DNA of 64,000 bases from an uncultured Bacteroidia bacterium (lineage in GTDB: Bacteria; Bacteroidota; Bacteroidia; Bacteroidales; UBA932). The notes under the pieces were generated by a model, which saw nothing but the letters and a program-made list of their open reading frames with translations, did not search any database and was not told where the DNA came from. The translations under genes were made by a program, and so were the position numbers. Numbering within the stretch: the stretch's first letter is position 1; the number at the start of each line of letters is the position of its first letter. Below are positions 44,079 through 53,366 of the stretch, in pieces. Location: NCBI GenBank assembly GCA_902789445.1, contig CADAOB010000005.1, forward strand, positions 1 through 64,000, given 5' to 3'.

Positions 44079-45055
44079 TTCTTTTTGTACAGAATCCGGA
44101 AGTACCAATAAAACCAGCCGGCCCGGCGCCCAAGAATCCACCGTTTGATCCAGGATGCACAGTTGAACAAATCCTGGCAGGCCTTCATCCTGTCTATTTC
44201 AGGAATTGCAAGAATTGTCTCCAGATAGGAACGCGATGCATCTGCCAAATCCGGAAACAGAAAGATTCCGTCATATACAATACCCCACAGCCTTTTGTAG
44301 AGAAAACGCATCACTTCTTCTGTAACGAGCCCCTTCTTCTCATGAAAAGACAACAGACTGTGCCACTGGTCATAGTCAATCGCAAAAAGGTCAGGTCTTG
44401 TCCGGAGGGAAAGAGATCCATCCCGGCGGATATAACAATACAAAGGTTCCGGCACAGTCGCGATCGTTCTCACAAACGCGAGATAGGACAGGTTGAAGAG
44501 AAGGTCTTCCCCATAATCTTTTGCTTCATCAAAGTGAAGACTGTTATCCGTAATGATTCCCTTCTTGTACAGTTTGACGACGGGGCCGGACAGCAAATGC
44601 AGGCATTCCAGTTCCAACAGGTCGTCTATGTGCCCGGCATCCAGCTGAAAAACACTTTTTTTGGACGGCACTGCGGCTTGCCGTGAACCGGATATGCCAA
44701 CTGACCCCATACCGCAAACGGCCAGATCGGCATCCATCGAAACCATCGCGGCGTAAAGCGTCTCAAGGTAGGTCAGAGCAACCGTATCATCGCTGTCCAC
44801 AAAGGCGATGTATTCACCGCAGGCAAGTTCCAGGCCCCTGTTCCTCGCGGCTGAAACGCCACGGTTTTCCTGATGGATTACCTTTACCCGGGTATCCCCG
44901 GCGGCAAACCCGTCGCAGAGAAGACCGCTCGTATCCGTCGAACCGTCATCAACAAGAATGCATTCCCAATCCGGCAGTGTCTGTGCAGCAATCGAGCGGT
45001 AGCAAGCCTCCAGGCAGGCGGCTGTATTATAGACCGGTATGATGACCGATATCAT
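44075..45055 (-). CDS. Glycosyltransferase family 2
   Basis: The 326-residue GT-A enzyme begins MISVIIPVYNTAACLEACY and has LVDDGSTDTSG and FVDSDDTVALTY. The ATG at 45055 overlaps the upstream stop by ATGA. The C-terminal half has the DYGEDLLFNLSYLAF motif. Confidence 0.92.
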   Translation of the reverse strand: MISVIIPVYNTAACLEACYRSIAAQTLPDWECILVDDGSTDTSGLLCDGFAAGDTRVKVIHQENRGVSAARNRGLELACGEYIAFVDSDDTVALTYLETLYAAMVSMDADLAVCGMGSVGISGSRQAAVPSKKSVFQLDAGHIDDLLELECLHLLSGPVVKLYKKGIITDNSLHFDEAKDYGEDLLFNLSYLAFVRTIATVPEPLYCYIRRDGSLSLRTRPDLFAIDYDQWHSLLSFHEKKGLVTEEVMRFLYKRLWGIVYDGIFLFPDLADASRSYLETILAIPEIDRMKACQDLFNCASWIKRWILGRRAGWFYWYFRILYKKK

Positions 45056-46176
45056 TTCAGTATTTCTTCGATGGCAGGCATCCTTGCTTCCAGGGTAAAA
45101 TCTGAGCACCTGTGCAATGCGGCCGCTTCATATTGGCGCTTATCGACTTGGCCGCTCAGCACCCGCGACAGACCTTCTGCCAGGGACTGTTCGTCGTTCC
45201 CGACCAGAAGCCCGTACGCACTGTCGCCGAGAATCTCCCGCGTTCCGCCGCAGTCTGTGGCCAGCACCGCCTTCCCGAGAGCCAGGCTTTCCAGAACAAC
45301 CGTCGGCAACCCTTCCGTCCGGGACGGCAGGATTATCCAGTCTGCCATTTTCATCAACGGATACGGATTGGGCTGATTCCCCAGGAATGTGACATTATCA
45401 AGGCCATTCTCCCGGCAAAAAACCTCCAATTCCGAGCGGTCGCCCCCGCCTGCGATCCACACCTGGAAGGAAAAGCCACGGCTTTTCAAATCCCGGACGA
45501 CACGAAGATAACGGTCATAAGCCTTTGCTCCTGTCATTCGTCCGACAGAGACGAGCAGCGGTTCCGGACCCCGGCTGAATGGAACTGAGTCGGCAGCCTT
45601 CCTGCGGATTCCTTCCACGTCAATTGGGTTATAGGCTGTCACAAGTCTGTCGGATAATTCCGGAAACAGCCTGGTAAAAGAATCTGCCACAAACTGCGAT
45701 ACAGCCACGATCCTGTCAAACTTTCCATATCTTTCCCGCTCCTGCCGCAGGGATTCTTTTGTTTTCCCCCTTTGCGACAATTCCGTGGAGGTATGCAGCC
45801 AGACGACTTTCTTCCTCTGCTTGAGTTTCGCCGCAGAGAGAAGCCGCGTGGGAGCGCCTTCATAAAAAGCGACGGCAACGTCATACTTGTCCCGGATGAG
45901 GCAATGGTACACTCCGGCCGGGAATCTTGACAAAGCGAAATTTGCCAGCCGGGAAATCCATCTGTACCTGTTGTCGAAAAGATAGCGGAACCGAACGGTT
46001 TCGTTTAACTGCATCTTAACTTTATACGGATAGCGCCCGCCAAAGACACTTTCCTTGAACAACGAGCAGACCGTAACCTGAAATTTCGTGGGGTCAAGGG
46101 CATTGGCCATATCCCTCAGGACCTTTTCAGCACCACCAAGCGAAGGCGATTCCATCAGGAACAGTATTTTCCTCAC
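45052..46176 (-). CDS. Glycosyltransferase family 4
   Basis: The 374-residue GT-B enzyme has RKILFLMESPSLGGAEKVL, VSVGRMTGAKAYDRYL and SRTEGLPTVVLESLALG. The GTG start at 46176 overlaps the upstream stop as GTGA. It is a close type-match to the enzyme at 48042-49202 (same FLIESLSGGGAEKVL-like start), suggesting duplication of a GT2-GT4 gene pair. Confidence 0.9.
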   Translation of the reverse strand: MRKILFLMESPSLGGAEKVLRDMANALDPTKFQVTVCSLFKESVFGGRYPYKVKMQLNETVRFRYLFDNRYRWISRLANFALSRFPAGVYHCLIRDKYDVAVAFYEGAPTRLLSAAKLKQRKKVVWLHTSTELSQRGKTKESLRQERERYGKFDRIVAVSQFVADSFTRLFPELSDRLVTAYNPIDVEGIRRKAADSVPFSRGPEPLLVSVGRMTGAKAYDRYLRVVRDLKSRGFSFQVWIAGGGDRSELEVFCRENGLDNVTFLGNQPNPYPLMKMADWIILPSRTEGLPTVVLESLALGKAVLATDCGGTREILGDSAYGLLVGNDEQSLAEGLSRVLSGQVDKRQYEAAALHRCSDFTLEARMPAIEEILK

Positions 46177-47156
46177 TTGCGAATCCGGATTATCCACTGG
46201 TAGAGTTTCGGAGACAACAAAAACAGTCTCATCCGAGCCAAAAACCGGGTCCGGGCAAATGCCGGATCCTGTTTCATTCCGGATACAAGCGACAGGAAAT
46301 TCTTCCGGCAACGATCCGGGACAGGTGTCGATGCAATTTGTGATTTATAATAGTATTCCACATAGATGTTGCCCCACAACTGTTTTGTACAATTGACCAG
46401 ATAAGGATCAGACTCATACAGTTCCATTCTCTTTTCCAGTACTTTCAGGAAGTTCCACCGTTCTGAGGAAAAAGGCTTGGTCGTCACGGAATTCTCGTTC
46501 TGGCACCAGTGGTAGAAAATGTCAGGAATACATACAATCTTATAATGACGGGCATTGAGCCAGTCATTCAGTTCTTCATCTTCCGCATAACGGGAAGTGA
46601 ATGCCATCCCCTGCAGGACGCTTCTGGAATAGAGTTTATTACAAGCAGACGCAACAACGCCGTTAGCCCAGGCGCCATGTTCATAATAGAAATGGGCAAA
46701 CGTCATACTGTCAAAAGTGCCCAGCATTGACGCATCCTGTTCCGACCGTTTATATAACTGTTTTTTATCCGGATACTCGTAATTGAAAAAACAGACACAG
46801 ATGTCTGCCTGCTGGGCCTCTGTCTCAGACAGCATCGCCTCATACATCCGGGGTTCAATGTAGTCATCCGCATCTACGAAAGCGACATACTTGCCCCGGC
46901 TGAGAGAAAAGCCTTTGCATCGTGTATATCCCGGGCCCTGATTGGCCTGATGGTGCACCCTGATTCTATCATCCTCTTTCGCGAGCGATTCACAGAAATC
47001 GCCCGAACCATCCGTACTGCCGTCATCGACGAGGATGATTTCCAAATCAGCTAATGTTTGCTGCCGGATGCTTCTTACGCAACGCTCCAGCAGATGACCG
47101 GCATTATATACAGGTACGATAACCGAAATACGCGGTGATGATGCCGACTTATCCAT
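46173..47156 (-). CDS. Glycosyltransferase family 2
   Basis: The 327-residue GT-A enzyme has ISVIVPVYNAGHLLERCV, LVDDGSTDGSGD and the metal motif FVDADDYIEP. The ATG at 47156 overlaps the upstream stop by eight bases. The acceptor half holds SACNKLYSRSVL and AEDEELNDWL. Confidence 0.92.
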   Translation of the reverse strand: MDKSASSPRISVIVPVYNAGHLLERCVRSIRQQTLADLEIILVDDGSTDGSGDFCESLAKEDDRIRVHHQANQGPGYTRCKGFSLSRGKYVAFVDADDYIEPRMYEAMLSETEAQQADICVCFFNYEYPDKKQLYKRSEQDASMLGTFDSMTFAHFYYEHGAWANGVVASACNKLYSRSVLQGMAFTSRYAEDEELNDWLNARHYKIVCIPDIFYHWCQNENSVTTKPFSSERWNFLKVLEKRMELYESDPYLVNCTKQLWGNIYVEYYYKSQIASTPVPDRCRKNFLSLVSGMKQDPAFARTRFLARMRLFLLSPKLYQWIIRIRK

Positions 47157-48048
47157 AAATGTAACGGCAAAACTGTCGTTTTCTTCTAACCGAAAGGGCA
47201 TAAGCAAGCGGAGACAGCAGAAAGGCCAGCCCTGGGAAATGGCATTCTGCGATTTGACGGTGCTCGTGTGCCAGAAAGCAACAGGATACATACTGCAGGA
47301 TCTGCTTCAGCCGGTCTCCGCTCTTCTTTTCCGATTCCAGTCTGGTATTGAACAGCATAGCATAACCCATCGGATTCTCCTTCAAAAGTCTCCAGGTCGA
47401 ATCGGTCAGGCCGCCCGGCAGATACGCGCAGCGATAAATCACTTTGTCGAACCAGCGCAGTTTGTAACCGTCCAGCGCCATACGGTCCCATACGACTGCT
47501 TCGGGCGTAAATTTTTCGCCGTCCCAGACGGGGAAGGGATAATTCCGGAGCTTATCCGTGAAAAAGGCTTCGGCCATATCCCGGCTCAAACCGTAACGGG
47601 GCCTCTCCAGGTTGGAGGCATCAACCCAGGGCTTTCCTCCCATTTTCGGCCTGCCGCCCAAAGGCCGGCCCTGGGCATCTCCCCTGAGACCGGAAATACC
47701 AATAAAAGACGGATCATCCGGAAGGGTGTTAAAGGCTTTCAGCACAAAAGAAACCGCATCCGGCAAAAGGCTGTCATCGGAATCGACGATGAAGAAAAAA
47801 CGGCCCTCCGCCAGCATAGCTCCCTTATTGACGGCTCGTTGTTTTCCACCGTTTTCCGTATAAACATAGCGGATGGGAAATCCCGCATCTTTCTGTGTCC
47901 ACCGCTGAAACAATCCGGCCGTCCCGTCCGTCGAGCCGTCATCGATGACAAGCCACTCGAAATCTTTGCAATCCTGCGTCTGCAAAGAATCAAACAAACG
48001 CGGCAACGTGTGCGCGCGGTTATAGGTCGGTGTAAAGACAGTCAGCAA
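47149..48048 (-). CDS. Glycosyltransferase family 2
   Basis: The 299-residue GT-A enzyme begins LTVFTPTYNRAHTLPRLFDS, with VIDDGSTDGT and the metal motif VDSDDSLLPD. It uses a TTG start at 48048 that overlaps the upstream stop. It is a paralogue of the enzyme at 27495-28298, which ends about 18.9 kb away in the same locus. Confidence 0.88.
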   Translation of the reverse strand: MLTVFTPTYNRAHTLPRLFDSLQTQDCKDFEWLVIDDGSTDGTAGLFQRWTQKDAGFPIRYVYTENGGKQRAVNKGAMLAEGRFFFIVDSDDSLLPDAVSFVLKAFNTLPDDPSFIGISGLRGDAQGRPLGGRPKMGGKPWVDASNLERPRYGLSRDMAEAFFTDKLRNYPFPVWDGEKFTPEAVVWDRMALDGYKLRWFDKVIYRCAYLPGGLTDSTWRLLKENPMGYAMLFNTRLESEKKSGDRLKQILQYVSCCFLAHEHRQIAECHFPGLAFLLSPLAYALSVRRKRQFCRYIYG

Positions 48049-49202
48049 GTTGTCAATGTATCTTCAATCGCCTGCACGGAGCTTTCCAACGAGAAATCGT
48101 TCCCCCGCAGACGGGCGCCTTCCCGCATCCGGGACAGTTTCGTCTTGTTATCCAACAGTGATTTGAGCCCGAGATAGAAAGCTCTTTCATTGTTGTCGGT
48201 TATGATGCCGCAGCCACATTCCCCCATCAGTTCACGCATACCGGCGCAATCCGCAGCAAGGACCGGGACGCCGAGAATCAGCGATTCCGTCACCGCCGTG
48301 CTGAAGCCCTCTGCCCGTGACGGGCAGACGAAAAGGTCGGCATCTGCGACAATCGGATAAGGATTGACCAGGAAACCAGGCATACGCACGCTTTCTGACA
48401 ACTCTTCCTGCCGGATCAACTGCTCCAACTCTTTTCGGCATCCCCCCTCGCCCAGGATGCAGAGTTCAAGGCGATAGCCTTCCCGGCGGAGCCGCCCGCA
48501 AATCCGCAGGAGCCGGTCGTATCCTTTCTGGGCAGCCAGGCGGCCGACGGACACCAGCCGTATGACAGAGTCACCCGTTGATTGCCACCCGGCCGGACAA
48601 CTTTCTTTCGCCAGTCTGCGGATTTCGTCCCTGTCAACAGGATTATAAAGAACGGAAACAGGAGATTGTGGATTATATACGGAGCGGAAAGCCTCCGCGA
48701 CAGATTCGGACACACAGGCAATCCTGTCGAAAGCGGCATAAGCGTTTTTTTCTTCTGCCAGATTGCGATAAATCTTACGGGACTGCGTCCAGGGGTTCCG
48801 CTTCAGATCGATATGGACCCAGGCTATTTTTTTCGCCCTCCTGTTGGTTGATGCAGCCAGCAATTTTGTCACGAAGCCTTCCGTAAAAGCCACCTCCATA
48901 TCGTTTCCTTTCGGAATGAACAGACGATATACCCAGCAAGGCGGAAGCAGTTCATTTATCAGTTTGTATTTGATCTTATACCAGAACGAAGCCCAGGCTG
49001 ACAATCCCGACGCCGCAGGGAGAAGGTAGCAGTAACGAACGGTGTCCGGGACGTCCGCCAAGAACTTGCCCGTATTGGAAATACAGCAAAGGGTGACGTC
49101 GAAACGGGACTTGTCCAGATGCCGCAACAAAGTAACAAGCACCTTCTCTGCGCCGCCACCGGACAGGGACTCGATCAGGAACAAGATCTTACGTTGCTTC
49201 AT
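48042..49202 (-). CDS. Glycosyltransferase family 4
   Basis: The 386-residue GT-B enzyme has MKQRKILFLIESLSGGGAEK, VSVGRLAAQKGYDRLLRICG and CPSRAEGFSTAVTESLILG. The next gene upstream ends seven bases before. It belongs to the same subgroup as the GT4 at 45052. Confidence 0.92.
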   Translation of the reverse strand: MKQRKILFLIESLSGGGAEKVLVTLLRHLDKSRFDVTLCCISNTGKFLADVPDTVRYCYLLPAASGLSAWASFWYKIKYKLINELLPPCWVYRLFIPKGNDMEVAFTEGFVTKLLAASTNRRAKKIAWVHIDLKRNPWTQSRKIYRNLAEEKNAYAAFDRIACVSESVAEAFRSVYNPQSPVSVLYNPVDRDEIRRLAKESCPAGWQSTGDSVIRLVSVGRLAAQKGYDRLLRICGRLRREGYRLELCILGEGGCRKELEQLIRQEELSESVRMPGFLVNPYPIVADADLFVCPSRAEGFSTAVTESLILGVPVLAADCAGMRELMGECGCGIITDNNERAFYLGLKSLLDNKTKLSRMREGARLRGNDFSLESSVQAIEDTLTTC

Positions 49203-49208
49203 CTTGTC

Positions 49209-50129
49209 TTATGCCCGGAAACGGCAGATAATTTCATTCTGATAAACTTCGTCGTCAATCTGTACCTTTGGGGCACCGCCGGCCTCATTGACATATTTTC
49301 CTGCCACGGGGACCTTGCGGGTCGCCTTCATCCGACTCCACTCATACTCTATGTCCACGTGACCGATATCCAGCGCCTGATAGCCATTTTTTGACAGGTC
49401 GCAGGCCAGAACCGTAGCCGTCGGGCCCAGGGCCAGCAGGACCAGATACGTCGCTGCGTCATATTTCCGGACCTCTTCTATAATATCATTCCGGAAGCGG
49501 AATGCATCCTGATTGGGCGCCAGAATCCGTTTCACAGAAAGGGCCTCTGAAAATAGGTCATTCCCCACGCCCAGCCGGCTCTGCTCGCCCTCCAACAGAA
49601 GAATATGCCGTCCCTTCCAGAGTTGCTTGATGCCGGTAAAACAAGTGTCGGCGTAGCTCTTGTCCTTGTACATCATATAACACCGGGTTATGAAGGCATT
49701 ACCGAACCGCTGCTCTTTGTCTGTCACCGAACGGCACCACCATTTCCGGTAAAGGGCAAGGTGCTTTTTCCAATGGGCCCGCGTCTCCGGCGTAAAAGAT
49801 GACAAATCCGAAAAGATATCCGGCAGACAGACCAGCAGTCCCGGAACCGACTCAGACAGAATCTCTTTCAGCCGTTTTTGCAGCTCTTCGCTACAAGGCT
49901 GGAAAGCCAGGGACTGCCCAGCGACAAGTTTGATCTCACCATCACCGAACCGGCTTACGGAGCACTTGTTCTCGACAATGTATGCAAGGGTTTCCTGTAT
50001 AGACAGGACTGCCGGAGACCGGTACAGATGAGAACGGACACACTTATCCCAACTGACAGCCATAAGTCCGCTTAGATTCTGATACTCTCCATAAGCCCAG
50101 TTCCAGGCTGTCTGAAGCCTCTTATTCAT
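49209..50129 (-). CDS. GT-D-fold glycosyltransferase (SP_1767 family, DUF1792)
   Basis: The 306-residue protein carries the family hallmarks SRFGDGEIKL (the GDGE at 62-65 acts as the metal/nucleotide motif), LLLEGEQSRLGVGNDLF and DIGHVDIEYEW. The founding member is a glucosyltransferase that acts on streptococcal serine-rich glycoproteins, defining the GT-D fold. In Bacteroidota such genes lie in polysaccharide loci. The acceptor here is unknown. Confidence 0.85.
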   Translation of the reverse strand: MNKRLQTAWNWAYGEYQNLSGLMAVSWDKCVRSHLYRSPAVLSIQETLAYIVENKCSVSRFGDGEIKLVAGQSLAFQPCSEELQKRLKEILSESVPGLLVCLPDIFSDLSSFTPETRAHWKKHLALYRKWWCRSVTDKEQRFGNAFITRCYMMYKDKSYADTCFTGIKQLWKGRHILLLEGEQSRLGVGNDLFSEALSVKRILAPNQDAFRFRNDIIEEVRKYDAATYLVLLALGPTATVLACDLSKNGYQALDIGHVDIEYEWSRMKATRKVPVAGKYVNEAGGAPKVQIDDEVYQNEIICRFRA

Positions 50130-50141
50130 CCCAAAAGACTT

Positions 50142-51218
50142 TTATCCTTGCTGCCACTTTTCCTTGCACTCCCTCAACGTTTCCAGAAATGCGAGCCCGT
50201 TTTTGAGATCAGGTTCCAAATAATTGCCTTCTGCCCACTCGTTCCAGGATTTGACAAGACACAGTTTATTGTGTTTCATCGATACGCAGGAAAAAGCATC
50301 CGCCAGATGCTTTCTGAAAGATTCAGGGGTATAGTCCGACAGAATCAGCGCCTTTTTTCCGGAACGTGGTGAATGGTCCCATCCGGCAATGACTGTTGGA
50401 ATCACATTTTCTTTTTTTTCGGTTTCGGTGATAAAGTATGCTGCAGCCTCGGCGTACGTTGCCGTCTTCAGCGTACTATGCCCGGAAAGTGCCTTCAAAC
50501 GGTATTTCCAGGCAGGCCTGTGCAAAAGAAAATCCTCAAGATGAATTGTCGCGATGGCATCCAGCCTGGACTGTTCATATTCTTTGATCCTGCCGTCCGA
50601 CTGGCTTGATCCGATGAAAAAGATACCCGGCAGTCCGTGTTCCCTTGCCAGTTGGTTCCACAAGTCCAGATAATCGTTCAAATCCGGAATGAACGGGGGT
50701 GCAAACAGCAAAAAAACCGGTTTGCCGCCGACCGTAATGTAGCGGGGATCCTTGAAAGCGGGCAAAAGAGAATTGAAGTGTGCGATATGGTCTTCCCGGC
50801 CGGGATAATCCTGCTTGAGGATAATCTCACCGGTCCGCGGGTTATGCCAGTCGTGATTCGCCCAAGCGAGGCAGAAAGGGAAATCAGGTTCTCCCGATTC
50901 CAGAACAGCCTGAAAGGGTTTTTCCATAATTGTCCGGCCATTCCCGAACCAGTAATGCCAATAGCAAAAACCATCGATTCCATATTGCCGGGCCATTTCG
51001 GCCTGTGCAAGCCGTACTTCCGGCATCAGCAGGTTGTAAAAACCGAGATCAGCCGGAATATGCGGCTGATAGTGCCCCTTGAACAAGGGCTTGGCCGCGG
51101 CAGTCGCAGTCCATTCCGTGTAGCCTTTTCCCCAATACCGGTCATTGAAATCGATCGGATAGAACTGGGGAAGATAATAGGCAATCAGTTGGATTCCTTT
51201 CCCAAGAAATTCCGCCAT
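50142..51218 (-). CDS. WbsX/GH99-like protein
   Basis: The 358-residue protein has the WbsX signature AYYLPQFYPIDFND (13-26), WGKGYTEW (29-36), GFCYWHYWFGNG and KSWNEWAEGNYLEPD. The fold is a GH99-like TIM barrel. Members lie in O-antigen and capsule loci and are treated as glycosyltransferases or glycan-processing enzymes; the activity is not settled. Its start lies inside the upstream gene (34-base overlap). Confidence 0.87.
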   Translation of the reverse strand: MAEFLGKGIQLIAYYLPQFYPIDFNDRYWGKGYTEWTATAAAKPLFKGHYQPHIPADLGFYNLLMPEVRLAQAEMARQYGIDGFCYWHYWFGNGRTIMEKPFQAVLESGEPDFPFCLAWANHDWHNPRTGEIILKQDYPGREDHIAHFNSLLPAFKDPRYITVGGKPVFLLFAPPFIPDLNDYLDLWNQLAREHGLPGIFFIGSSQSDGRIKEYEQSRLDAIATIHLEDFLLHRPAWKYRLKALSGHSTLKTATYAEAAAYFITETEKKENVIPTVIAGWDHSPRSGKKALILSDYTPESFRKHLADAFSCVSMKHNKLCLVKSWNEWAEGNYLEPDLKNGLAFLETLRECKEKWQQG

Positions 51219-52060
51219 AGAACAAGGGTTTTCTGCACGAAGCGATGGAGAGGATGCCGCGTCAACACCCGCAGTTCATCATTGACCAGGGTGGCATTGC
51301 AGGCATTTGCTACCGTGTTGATTTCAAATTGCCGGATGTCTTCTTCCGCAATAGCCGCTGACATGACAGGCAAGAAGTCATTCCATTTCCGGTGGAAACA
51401 CTTGCAGGACTCCAGAAAACTGAGATTGTAGCGCGATTGCGTCGTGTGCTCCGCCAGAATGTCGTCCGCAATCAGGATTTTCCTGCTGGACTGGACAATC
51501 TGCATGGAAAGATCCATATCATAGAAATGGAATCCGTCATACGTATCTTCATCGAAACGGATCCCCCCATCAAATACACTTTTAGGGCAGCACATCCAGA
51601 TGCCGTCAATTGCGACGACCCGGTTGCCGTACTTGTCGTTCTTGTTCCAATTCCATTCTTCGGTACAATGCACGCCTTTCTTTTCAAATCCCTGCATGAT
51701 CCGGCCGTGATTGATGCCGCTGGACAGCCAATAGACAGAAAACGGCGACAGATAATGAGTCCCTATCAGGCCAATTAATCCAACTTGATTATCTTCAAGC
51801 ATTTTCAAACAGATTTCCCCCCAGTTCCCGGACAGCAGTTTCACGTCGTCGTGCATAAAGCAGACAACATCGTACCGCGCCAGACTGACACCTCGGTTAT
51901 AGGCCGCGAAAATCGAATACGCATTCCGGGAATTGTCTATCCAGACAATCTCATATTCTACAGAGCCGATCGTTTCCCGGATGTTACGGGCAAAACTGCC
52001 GGGCACCTGCGCACTCTTTGAGCAGACTACAACTGAAAGCCCTGTTCTTCCTTCAGCCAT
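51185..52060 (-). CDS. Glycosyltransferase, GT2-like
   Basis: The 291-residue protein has a divergent GT-A fold: SVVVCSKSAQVPGSFARNI, IVWIDNSRNAYSIF, AYNRGVSLARYDVVCFMHDD (the DD pair acts as metal site), and FDEDTYDGFHFYDMDLSMQI. It resembles a group of enzymes called glycosyltransferase of the cell-surface polysaccharide type. The downstream gene overlaps by 34 bases. Confidence 0.8.
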   Translation of the reverse strand: MAEGRTGLSVVVCSKSAQVPGSFARNIRETIGSVEYEIVWIDNSRNAYSIFAAYNRGVSLARYDVVCFMHDDVKLLSGNWGEICLKMLEDNQVGLIGLIGTHYLSPFSVYWLSSGINHGRIMQGFEKKGVHCTEEWNWNKNDKYGNRVVAIDGIWMCCPKSVFDGGIRFDEDTYDGFHFYDMDLSMQIVQSSRKILIADDILAEHTTQSRYNLSFLESCKCFHRKWNDFLPVMSAAIAEEDIRQFEINTVANACNATLVNDELRVLTRHPLHRFVQKTLVLWRNFLGKESN

Positions 52061-52091
52061 TGTACGATACCCGGAAAACCCAGGTTGATAA

Positions 52092-53366
52092 TCAAAGCCT
52101 TTGATATGTTGATTCCCACTTCTCCTGAATAATGGATTTTTTCAAAGGCGTGTTGTCGGCAAAGACATTTCCAAAAGCCTCATTCCCCTGCGAAACAGAA
52201 AACGAGAGTTTGGATAAATCTGTCGTATAACGCTTCACATTCCTTTCTGCGACGTCAAAGTCAATCTGATAATCCCCTTCTGCCAATGTGAAAGGCGGAA
52301 TCTTAAAAGTGAACACATAGTCTCCGGGAGCCAATGTATTGCATCCGTTCGCATTGTTGTAATCTGCGCGGGCAAGCGGGTATTGAAACGCGCTTTTGAT
52401 ATTGAATCCTACGACCAGAGAAGCAATGTTCTTGACAACCGTCACTTCAAACCGGATAGTCAGAGAAGAAGAAGTGTAACAAATCGTATCGTCGCTGGAA
52501 AGGATCGCGGCTTTTCGGAGAAAAAGGACGGAACGGTCCCCGTCAATTCCGTCGAACGAACTCTGTACCACCGAATCTCGCAGGTAGTTTTCTATGGTGT
52601 CGGACACTTCACCCATAAAACGCACACCTCCGTCTTCCAGCAATACGCCCCGTTGGCACAAGCTCCGCACCGCCGCCATATTATGACTGACGAACAAAAC
52701 CGTACGGCCTTCGCCGCGGGAGACGTCCTGCATCTTGCCGATGGCTTTTTTCTGGAATTCGGCGTCGCCGACGGCGAGGACCTCGTCCACCACCAGGATT
52801 TCGGGCTCCAGGAAGGCCGCCACGGCGAAGCCGAGGCGGACCGTCATACCGCTGGAGTAGCGCTTGACCGGCGTGTCGATGTATCGCTCCACACCGGCGA
52901 AATCGACGATTTCGTCGAGTTTTCGCGTGATTTCGGCGCGGGTCATGCCCATGATGGCACCGTTCATATAGATGTTCTCGCGGCCCGTCATTTCGGAATG
53001 GAACCCCGTGCCCACTTCGAGGAGCGACGCGATGCGGCCGCGGACGCGGATTTCACCGGTCGTCGGTGCCGTGACACGGGAAAGCAGCTTGAGCAGCGTA
53101 GATTTCCCGGCGCCATTCTTGCCGATGATGCCCACCACGTCGCCTTGCTTCACGTCAAAGGTGATGTCGCGCAGCGCCCAGACGAAGTCAGAATTGCCTT
53201 TATGGGCGCGGTCGTTGACTTCGCCCACCTTCAGGTACGGGTCTTCGTGGCCCAGAATCTTCGTCTGCCACCAGCGGTTCAGGTCGTGGGAGAGCGTCCC
53301 CGTACCGACCGTACCCAGGTGGTAGAGTTTCCCGACATGATCAAAACGGATTGCAATCTCACTCAT
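52092..53366 (-). CDS. wzt: ABC exporter ATPase with C-terminal binding domain (Wzt)
   Basis: It powers export of the finished polysaccharide across the inner membrane. The 424-residue protein has Walker A GKNGAGKST (82-90), the signature YSSGM (170-174), Walker B ILVVDE (190-195) and FVSHN. From about residue 250 a beta-rich domain follows (SSSLTIRFEVTVVKNIASLVVGFNI), as in Wzt proteins that recognise the end of the chain. The ATG at 53366 overlaps the permease stop by ATGA; a longer in-frame open stretch upstream lies inside the permease gene and is not used. Confidence 0.93.
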   Translation of the reverse strand: MSEIAIRFDHVGKLYHLGTVGTGTLSHDLNRWWQTKILGHEDPYLKVGEVNDRAHKGNSDFVWALRDITFDVKQGDVVGIIGKNGAGKSTLLKLLSRVTAPTTGEIRVRGRIASLLEVGTGFHSEMTGRENIYMNGAIMGMTRAEITRKLDEIVDFAGVERYIDTPVKRYSSGMTVRLGFAVAAFLEPEILVVDEVLAVGDAEFQKKAIGKMQDVSRGEGRTVLFVSHNMAAVRSLCQRGVLLEDGGVRFMGEVSDTIENYLRDSVVQSSFDGIDGDRSVLFLRKAAILSSDDTICYTSSSLTIRFEVTVVKNIASLVVGFNIKSAFQYPLARADYNNANGCNTLAPGDYVFTFKIPPFTLAEGDYQIDFDVAERNVKRYTTDLSKLSFSVSQGNEAFGNVFADNTPLKKSIIQEKWESTYQRL

